Under the pieces are notes generated by a model. The model made no database searches. It was not told where the DNA came from and saw nothing but the letters and a program-made list of their open reading frames with translations. 64,000 bases of DNA from Lotus japonicus (lineage: Eukaryota > Streptophyta > Magnoliopsida > Fabales > Fabaceae): assembly GCF_012489685.1 (NCBI RefSeq), contig NC_080046.1:26542223-26606222 (forward strand), in the 5' to 3' direction. The translations under genes and the position numbers were made by a program. Positions 57,110 through 64,000 of the stretch are shown piece after piece (the stretch's first letter is position 1; each line of letters starts with the position of its first letter).

Positions 57110-57589
57110 ATGAATATTGCGGACTGGTACACCATGGTCCACCCTTCGGGGGGGATTAGGTATGAGATGATAGATCAGGACGACCCCGGGTCGTGGGTGG
57201 TTGACCCCGCGAGCCACCGAGCGACGTATTCGGGGCGTATCATGGAGGACCACGTGGATAGTGGAGGACTCTTGAGGTCAGGAGTGTTGAGGCGATGCTC
57301 TATCAGCTTCAACTTGCCACCGGGCGTTCACTGTGGACCAGGTCTTGGAGGAGCACCGCCGCCACCGTCATCTTCAGAGGAGGAGGATCCCTCAGAGGAG
57401 ATTCCAGTGGGAGTGCCCTCGGCAGGGTCTAGTGCACCCTCCGTTGCGATCATTGATGATCAGGGTTCGGGCCCTAAGCCCGTGAGTCCAGCATCGGAGG
57501 GCGTTGCAGGAGCGAGGGGAGGACGGATAGGGTCGATAGACTTGGTCGTTCTGGATTCTGATTCAGACGACAATCATGCTAGCACATAG
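57110..57589 (+). CDS. LTR-encoded protein of unknown function
   Basis: From the ATG after GTCAG the frame gives 159 residues: MNIADWYTMVHPSGGIRYEM, a variable charged stretch, SGVLRRCSISFNLPPGVHCG, then a Pro/Ser/Glu-rich segment and an end IDLVVLDSDSDDN. The open frame extends 17 codons upstream without ATG (CVLADNAFCQ). The same protein start is encoded in the LTRs at 33160-33388 and 40559-40866. Codons for GVLRR differ at almost every third or synonymous position while residues stay, so selection acted on the protein. LVVLDSDSDD has the form of a SUMO-interacting motif (hydrophobic core plus acidic tail), an inference. No signal peptide or membrane segment. A second copy starts in the right LTR (about 63971) and is cut by the window end. 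Confidence 0.7.
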   Translation: MNIADWYTMVHPSGGIRYEMIDQDDPGSWVVDPASHRATYSGRIMEDHVDSGGLLRSGVLRRCSISFNLPPGVHCGPGLGGAPPPPSSSEEEDPSEEIPVGVPSAGSSAPSVAIIDDQGSGPKPVSPASEGVAGARGGRIGSIDLVVLDSDSDDNHAST

Positions 57590-58079
57590 TTCTGAGTGTT
57601 GGTATGAGCTCCTCGAGTTAGGATTAGTGTAGGAGTAGAGTTTTAGCTCTGACAGTCTTGCTTCTTTTGTTACTTAGGGGACAGGGTAGATCCGCCTATA
57701 GCTTTTTGTGTGGTTTCCTTACGGGGATCACAGAGAGTTGGTTGGACTTAGGAGGTCTTATTTTCAGGCCATTGGGTCAGCTGATTCTCAGTTTTGAGGG
57801 ATGGTGTTGCGGGCACTTCACCCTTTTCATTTGGTTTGTATATATTGCCTACGGGCGCTACCCTTCTATTACCGTCACTGGAGGTTTACACGTGACGAGG
57901 TTACTACTACAGCGGGGGCTGTTTATATATTGTATATTAGTTTTATTACTTTTCGCATTTGGGTTTTATTTAATTCAGTCTTGTCTTAGTTATTATCAAA
58001 AAAAAAATATTCACGTTTTCCGCATTAAGTTTACTTTTGGTTACTAAAGTGACGCCACCGAAATCGGGGTGTTACATTG

Positions 58080-58091
58080 TGGTATCAGAGC
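58080..58091 (+). promoter_or_regulatory. Primer-binding site for initiator Met-tRNA (young element)
   Basis: TGGTATCAGAGC, three bases after the LTR. Confidence 0.93.
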
Positions 58092-58290
58092 ACGGTCGAG
58101 TCTTTCGGGAGTTGTTGGGGAATAGGTCTTCTGTGCTAGGTTGTGTGACTCTGCAAAGAGTGAAAATTGATTGTCTGCAAGCGATTTTTTCGCTTAAAAA
58201 TTGATTGAAGTTATTGCTTACTCATATTGTATAGTGATGCTAGATGCTATCTTATGATAAGTACTGACTGTTTGCTTCCTTTAACAGAAT

Positions 58291-60786
58291 ATGGTGAATA
58301 ATAACCAGCTAGCTGAGATGATGGCCACTATGGCCCAAGCGGTAACAGCGCAGGCCCAAGCGGTAACCGCACAGGCAAATGATAATGCCATGAGGCGTGC
58401 TACTGAAGAAGCACGTGAACAACATCAGCGCCAGAGGGAAATAACTCTGGACCAGAACAAAGGCCTCAATGACTTCAGGAGGCAAAACCCACCAAAGTTC
58501 TCTGGTGGTACTGATCCAGACGCAGCGGATCTCTGGATCCAGGAAATCGAGAAGATTTTCGGTATTCTGCAAACTGTTGAGGGTGCCAAGGTGGGCATGG
58601 CGACCTATCTTCTGCTGGGAGATGCTGAATACTGGTGGAAGGGCACCAGGGGGATCATGGAAGCCAACCATGAAGAAATTAACTGGGACTCGTTCCGGAC
58701 CGCATTCTTGGAAAAGTATTTTCCGACAAGTGCCCGGGATGAGAGGGAGGCGCAGTTTCTGACACTCCGACAGGGAGGTATGTCTGTACCGGAATTTGCT
58801 TCGAAGCTGGAGTCTTTGGCGAAGCATTTCCAATTCTTTAATGATCATGTTGACGAGCGCTACATGTGCAAGCGTTTCGTGAATGGACTGAGGCCGGATA
58901 TTGAGGACTCAGTGAGGCCACTGGGAATCATGCGATTCCAATCATTGGTGGAGAAAGCCACTGAAGTGGAGCTGATGAAGAACCGGAGGTTGAACCGGGC
59001 TGGAACTGGAGGGCCGATTAGGTCGGGCTCCCAGAATACTCAGAACAGGGGGAGGTTTCAGAACAGGAGGCCGTATCAGCGTCCTGCTGGTAGAGGGTTT
59101 GCATCAGGATCTTACCGGCCCATGGTGGGTGCTGCTGGAGGTTCTGGAGGTCAGACTCAGAACAGGGAACTGACGTGCTTCAAGTGTGGGAAGCCGGGGC
59201 ACTTTGCTCGTGCTTGTTCCGACACGAGACCTCAATGCTTCAATTGCAACAAGTTGGGGCACACTGCTGCACAGTGCAGGCTACCAAAGGCGGAACCAAC
59301 CGTCAACACTGCTAGAGGAAAGCGTCCTGCTGCGAAGGCGAGAGTCTACACCATGGATGGTGAAGATGCTGAGGGAGTCGATGGACTGATTAGAGGCGAC
59401 TGCGGGATTGACGGTAATCTTCTATCCGTACTTTTTGATTCCGGTGCAACGCATTCTTTTATCTCTAGAGAGTGTGCAATCAGATTAAGACTTCCCATTA
59501 CTGCTTTGAGCTTCGATCTGATAGTTGCTACTCCTGCCAAGACTCTACTTGCTAATTCAGCATGCATGTATTGTCCGATAACATACAACAATAGGATCTA
59601 CCATGCTAACCTAGTATGCCTAACTCTTAAGAACCTAGATGTTATCCTAGGAATGGATTGGTTGTCCCGCTATCATTGTCTTTTGGACTGCAACCGAAAG
59701 AGAGTGGTATTTCCTGATTCGGATCTTTCCGAGTATCTATCTGCCAATCACATCAGCGTCGTTTTGAACGAGGGATCTCAGGAGTATTCTGTTTTGCTAA
59801 GCTTGGATGTGCCAGAATGGAAATGGGATAGCATATCGATGGATTTCGTCGTGGCTTTGCCGAGAACTCAGAAGGGATACGATTCTATTTGGGTAATCGT
59901 GGATCGATTGACTAAGTCGGCTCATTTCGTACCGGTGAGGACTACGTACAACGTGGAGAAACTATCCGAGATATATATAGCGGAGATTATACGACTTCAC
60001 GGAGTACCGACAAGTATTGTATCCGATCGAGACCCGAAGTTTACATCACATTTTTGGGGAGCTCTTCAAGAAGCTTTGGGAACGAGGCTGAGACTAAGTT
60101 CTGCTTATCATCCGCAGACTGATGGACAGACTGAGAGAACTATTCAGTCGTTGGAAGATTTGCTACGCGCTTGCGTTCTGGACAACAAGGGCAGTTGGGA
60201 TACCTTATTGCCATTGATTGAGTTCACATACAACAACAGTTTTCATACGAGCATTGGTATGGCACCGTATGAGGCTTTGTATGGCCGCAAGTGTAGAACA
60301 CCTTTGTGTTGGTACCAAAACGGAGAAAATCTGTTGGTAGGACCAGAACTTCTGCAACCGACCACTGAGAAGATCAAGCAGATCAGAGAGAAGATGAGGA
60401 CTTCTCAGAGTAGACAGAAGAGTTATGCAGATCAGAGGCGCAGAACTCTGGAGTTCGAAGAAGGAGATCATGTATTTCTGAGAGTTACTCAGACGACGGG
60501 TGTTGGTCGAGCAATCAAGTCAAAGAAGCTTACGCCCAAGTTTATTGGACCGTATCAGATCACTCGTCGAATTGGACCAGTCGCATATCAGATTGCACTA
60601 CCTCCACTTCTATCAAATATTCATGATGTATTCCACGTGTCACAACTGAGGAAATATATTGCGGATCCGACACATGTTATCGAGCTGGATGATATTGAGT
60701 TGAAGGATGATCTGTCTTTCGAGACACCGCCAATTAGCATTGGTGACACCAGGATAAAACAGTTGAGAGGGAAAGAGATCGAGTAA
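58291..60786 (+). CDS. gag-pol: Gag-protease-integrase fusion polyprotein without RT-RNase H
   Basis: 831 residues from ATG. About 65-240 form the gag core ([49 protein letters not shown]). Two zinc knuckles lie at 296-309 ([14 protein letters not shown]) and 316-329 ([14 protein letters not shown]). The protease has [10 protein letters not shown] (Asp 383) and [14 protein letters not shown]. At about residue 500-505 ([13 protein letters not shown]) the frame passes straight into the integrase core. RT, RNase H and the integrase zinc domain are missing, yet phase is kept. Catalytic residues are Asp 518 (SMDFVV), Asp 579 (SDRDPKF) and Glu 615 (GQTERTIQ), i.e. D,D-35-E, then GPY-type FIGPYQI. 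The stop TAA follows GKEIE and cuts off the chromodomain. The frame is undamaged in a very young copy, so the protein may well be made; reverse transcription must come from a relative. Confidence 0.9.
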   Translation: MVNNNQLAEMMATMAQAVTAQAQAVTAQANDNAMRRATEEAREQHQRQREITLDQNKGLNDFRRQNPPKFSGGTDPDAADLWIQEIEKIFGILQTVEGAKVGMATYLLLGDAEYWWKGTRGIMEANHEEINWDSFRTAFLEKYFPTSARDEREAQFLTLRQGGMSVPEFASKLESLAKHFQFFNDHVDERYMCKRFVNGLRPDIEDSVRPLGIMRFQSLVEKATEVELMKNRRLNRAGTGGPIRSGSQNTQNRGRFQNRRPYQRPAGRGFASGSYRPMVGAAGGSGGQTQNRELTCFKCGKPGHFARACSDTRPQCFNCNKLGHTAAQCRLPKAEPTVNTARGKRPAAKARVYTMDGEDAEGVDGLIRGDCGIDGNLLSVLFDSGATHSFISRECAIRLRLPITALSFDLIVATPAKTLLANSACMYCPITYNNRIYHANLVCLTLKNLDVILGMDWLSRYHCLLDCNRKRVVFPDSDLSEYLSANHISVVLNEGSQEYSVLLSLDVPEWKWDSISMDFVVALPRTQKGYDSIWVIVDRLTKSAHFVPVRTTYNVEKLSEIYIAEIIRLHGVPTSIVSDRDPKFTSHFWGALQEALGTRLRLSSAYHPQTDGQTERTIQSLEDLLRACVLDNKGSWDTLLPLIEFTYNNSFHTSIGMAPYEALYGRKCRTPLCWYQNGENLLVGPELLQPTTEKIKQIREKMRTSQSRQKSYADQRRRTLEFEEGDHVFLRVTQTTGVGRAIKSKKLTPKFIGPYQITRRIGPVAYQIALPPLLSNIHDVFHVSQLRKYIADPTHVIELDDIELKDDLSFETPPISIGDTRIKQLRGKEIE

Positions 60787-60882
60787 GTGAAGGTCATTTG
60801 GAATAAAGACACTGGTGATGCGACATGGGAGCTGAAGGAGAAGATTCAAGAACAGTATCCAGAACTTTTTACTAACCCATAA
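60787..60882 (+). pseudogene. Chromodomain remnant beyond the stop
   Basis: The frame continues in phase after the TAA as VKVIWNKDTGDATWELKEKI and on to ELFTNP, then a second TAA. The relative at 36119 has ALVKVIWNNDTGDATWELED unbroken at the same place. One codon change (or readthrough) separates the fusion protein from its chromodomain tail. Confidence 0.82.
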
Positions 60883-60907
60883 GTTTCGAGGTCGAAACTT
60901 TCTTTTT

Positions 60908-60913
60908 GGAGGG
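60908..60913 (+). promoter_or_regulatory. Polypurine tract before the 3' LTR
   Basis: GGAGGG after CTTTCTTTTT, six bases before the LTR. The minus-strand relative has GGAGGGGAG at the same place. Confidence 0.7.
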
Positions 60914-60919
60914 TAGTAA

Positions 60920-63900
60920 TGTAAGGCCCGAGTTTTTAAGCTTATGCTAAGTGAATAAACTTCTTATTCACGATTAGGGTTGATGTGATGTGAAGGGAAA
61001 CCTGAACGAAAGTTTATTAAATGAAATATATTTATGAAGGAGAAAGTTCAGGAAAAGTTCAAGGATTTCATTATGATCGATAAAAGTTATAGCACGAACG
61101 TTTTACGCTTAAACCTAGGTCAGAAACCCGAATAAATAGCTAGTTTTTCACTTTTAGGCACGATAGCAGTTAATTCCAAAAATCTTCAGAGAAGTGTTAG
61201 AACTTTTCTTTTTCCTTATATCACAATCGTTTCGAGGCGAAACTCTAGGATCTACGAACGTCCGATTCCAATCATCGGAAGTTTGCCGAAACCGAATCCC
61301 TGGTATTTCAAAACCCTAGAATTTCTCGACAATGAAGACTTTATCTATTCAGAGCTTCAAATGGATATTCTACACGCGTACACCCATTTCTCTTGATGAT
61401 TTCAATCTTTCTTCAGAAGGAAGTTTTCCATTCCGACATTCGATGCAAAAAGCAACTTATCGGGTAAAATAGTTTTACACCGACTTTGCACCGACTTTGC
61501 ATTAGTTGCCAAAAATACAAGGAGACCTCTTTATAGTTTTGGAATTCTTTTGCCAAAACATATCTTATAATTCATGGAGAGTGACGCCGGAAAAATCAGA
61601 TTCGCGAAACTTTCTTTTTCCCGCGAATTTCCACCTTCTATATATAGCAAATAAAGGAAGAAAAAACCAAATTTTCTACCCATTTCCCCACCCAAACCCG
61701 CGGCCACAAAGAGGAAGAAGGAGGAGGAGATTTTGTTCATCGTTTGCTTGATCGTCGATCAATCAGTTGCTACTTCAAGGCTTCGAGGTATAGTCGCTAA
61801 TCCTTACCTCCGATCGCTTTTTCCATAGCTTTTCTGTAGAGTTTTCTGAGTGGATAGTTTATGGGTTTTTGCAAAACTATCCTGAATCTTTCATTTCTGA
61901 TTCTAAACCTCTTCTATGTATGCCCAAGATCACTTCTGCCGGATTAGATTTTCCGTTATGTCGCCGGAATTCCGTCGGAATCAATTTGAGCCTAAAATAC
62001 CCATTTATGTAGTTTTTGGTGTAAAGCTCCAATCTTTAGGCTGTAAACTATCGCCTTAGCTTAGTGCTAGTAGGATTAGTTGTTATGAACGTCGTTGGTG
62101 ACGTCCCTGCAAAATTTTATTTTTGGGATTTCAGTTTTGAAAATCCTAAGTTAAAAATCATGACCAAAATACCCCTGCGACAGTTTTTGATCCGATAATT
62201 TTTCCGAGTTCAGAATACCCTTAGTTACGGCTTATGAAAGCATAGGAACCAAGTTTGATCGAAGAAAAATCGAACCCTACAATTACCTATAGTGGCCGAG
62301 AGCTATAAGGGGGGAGGAGGAAATTTTCCTTTTCCGAAAACTTGTCTTTTCGCGCTAGATTATCGTACCTTAGAGTATAGATTACTTCGAGTAACCTTAG
62401 TAAGTATCGATAGCTTAGTTTCCGATAGATTCTGATTGATTTTTGTGGTTTTGTTCTAAAGGTGATTTTGAGGAATTTCCTTAGGATCAACGCCTTGCTT
62501 GTGAAGAAGAGTTTGAAGTTTTTGCTGGAGAACCTTCAGGTGAGGGCTTCTCACTGAATCTCTAGTTAATGCTTAGGGTCGATATTTCGACATTGTTTAC
62601 TGTTTATGCACTGAGATTGTGTGTGATTGAAAATGTTTTCTGAGGCTTCGGCTGACAATGTAGATGATTCATCTACTGAATGTTTTTGAAGATTGACTTA
62701 CATGCTATGTGCTATGTGGGTAATCTAGGATGTGTGGTGCATGCTTTATATGCTAAGTGCTAAGTGTTTATGATGCGATTTATTGATATATGACATGTTG
62801 TTGATTGTGATGATTTAAATATGCTTTACACTGAAAATCTGAGATTCTGAATGGTGAGAATAGCGGGCAGGTCATGCCGATTTTATTTTGAGAGTTTTGA
62901 GAAAGTTTGATAGGACGAACGAGGTTCGGGCCTTGTATAGGGTTTATGGATCGAGACATTCTCTGGAGTCATTTGGGGATTCGAAGATCCCGAGAACTTA
63001 TAGGAATTGCGATAAGACTAAAAAGGATATTATTTTGAAAAGAAAATTCATAAGACATTAAACAACCTCTAAATCTTTAAGTAAGGGTAATAATCTCGAA
63101 AGGAGGCTTTGGATGAAAATCATAGTTTGGAAAACGAGAAGTGTCGTCGGATCCAAGTGTTGAGTCTGTTGTTGTTGTGCTGTTGGAGCAGCGTTGGTTG
63201 TTGTGCTGTTGGAGCAGCTATGTTGTGGGGCTATCCTGGGGATAAGTCCGGGGAACCTTTAGTTCCCGAGTATGTGATACTCTAGTGCTGTTGGAGCAGC
63301 GATGTGTGTTGTGAAGTGTGTCTTTTGTCGCAGAATCGACTTTGCCTTAGGGTAAGATTTTAGAGACTTTAATTTACCTAGAACACGTGACGACGTGTCG
63401 AGTGAGGACGGAGACGTTGACTGACTAATCATCTTGCATTCATGCAACATTAATGAGGTATTAACACAGGACGTACTCTGGACCTCGTCGGTTTCCAAAA
63501 TGGTCATAAGACCCGGAATGCCGTGAAAGAGCGTTTGTAGACGTCTCTTGTAGCAGACCGAAATGGCAGACCTACGGGTTTACTGCTGATCTGACTACCC
63601 AGTGGGAGTAAGAGACATCACGGGCCGAAATGGCACCACCGTGGCTGGTGAAGGGCTGATCCGATGATGTCCATCCGTTTCCGGATTGCATATTGGTTGA
63701 CTGGGTTAACCTGCATACATATCACGCAACATGCATACTGACTTAGTTGATGAGTGTGGTTGCTATTTGATAAACTTACTTGGAACATGCTAATTGTTAG
63801 TATTGTCGTTATGATTTTGTGGAACATGCAACCCTAGGAATGATATCTCTAGTTATAAGCCTAAGTGGCTATCTATTACTTGTACCTATTGGGTTTATTA

Positions 63901-64000
63901 TCTACATAGTTCTTTAGAGTTGACCCTCGCGTCTTCTGTGTGTGTTTTGGCGGACAACGCCTTTTGTCAGATGAATATTGCGGACTGGTACACCATGGTC
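60920..64000 (+). repeat. 3' LTR of the young Tekay-like element (partial)
   Basis: Starts TGTAAGGCCCGAG and is colinear with 54059-57139 without net indel. It is cut by the window end at ACCATGGTC, within the LTR-encoded frame. Confidence 0.95.

Larger units (their letters stand above)
54059..58076 (+). repeat. 5' LTR of the young Tekay-like element, 4018 bp
   Basis: TGTAAGGCCCGAG to GGGGTGTTACA. TATA box at 54778, a conserved CTTCGAGGTA splice-donor-like site near 54920, a hairpin-rich segment near 56320-56435 and an open frame at 57110-57589. The other Tekay-type LTRs in the window have the same order. Confidence 0.93.
54059..64000 (+). mobile_element. Young Tekay-like element with ~4-kb LTRs, RT-less, runs off the window
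   Basis: Left LTR 54059-58076, initiator-Met primer site, one long frame, purine tract and right LTR from 60920 to the window end. Left and right LTR correspond at a constant offset of 6861 bases for all 3081 shared bases. By eye I find two substitutions (GAATC/AAATC near 54330 and GGGG/GGGT near 55013). That is about 0.06 percent, so insertion was very recent. The left flank is GGTGT; the right one is outside. The interior of 2.8 kb lacks reverse transcriptase and RNase H. Confidence 0.93.

Overview
The window is a slice of repeat-dense plant nuclear DNA. It has no complete host gene that I can support. Retrotransposon primer sites, a CACTA transposon end, two MULE-type elements with 9-bp target duplications and SIRE-like copia gag sequence all point to a dicot, and a papilionoid legume is my best guess (an impression, not proof). 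Almost every long open frame belongs to an LTR retrotransposon, and most boundaries below were fixed to the base by TG...CA ends plus 5-bp target-site duplications (TSDs).

Layout. 1-2273: AT-rich DNA with a 217-bp MULE-type MITE and a (TG)26 repeat. 2274-7048: complete minus-strand Ty1/copia element (TSD CTCAT) that kept gag and lost pol. 7049-9999: a mitochondrial chaperonin-60 exon remnant, the end of a CACTA element, then unrecognised AT-rich DNA. 10001-10610: LINE-like 3' end, minus strand. 10986-13977: remains of a short-LTR Tat-type Ty3/gypsy element with its antisense extra gene, and a 320-bp LTR. 15112-16323: long-inverted-repeat MULE with a small hAT-like insertion. 16653-24773: three solo LTRs nested inside one another, each with a perfect TSD. 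26053-43467: degraded minus-strand Tekay/Del-type chromovirus (TSD ATCAC) whose 3' LTR is split by a complete Athila-type element (26489-33154, TSD ATGAC). 45461-54058: plus-strand Tat-type element riddled with stops, split by a 1.8-kb solo LTR (TSD AGATT) and cut off in its antisense gene by the last element. 54059-64000: very young plus-strand Tekay-like element with ~4-kb LTRs that runs off the window. It has one long open frame in which gag-protease is fused directly to the integrase core, with RT-RNase H removed.

How the parts relate. Four of the LTR elements are autonomous-type lineages reduced to gag-centred, non-autonomous forms: copia gag only; Athila gag-protease plus a second gag module; Tekay gag-protease-integrase; Tekay with gag core lost but five zinc knuckles. 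The Tekay-type LTRs (four clear copies or pairs plus one more diverged) share two features not explained by gag-pol. The first is a protein-coding island inside the LTR, about 0.4-1.0 kb from its 3' end, conserved at amino-acid level through synonymous codon changes. The second is an array of small hairpins upstream of that island, whose sequence differs in every family while the hairpin form persists. These two signals are the best candidates for something undescribed.
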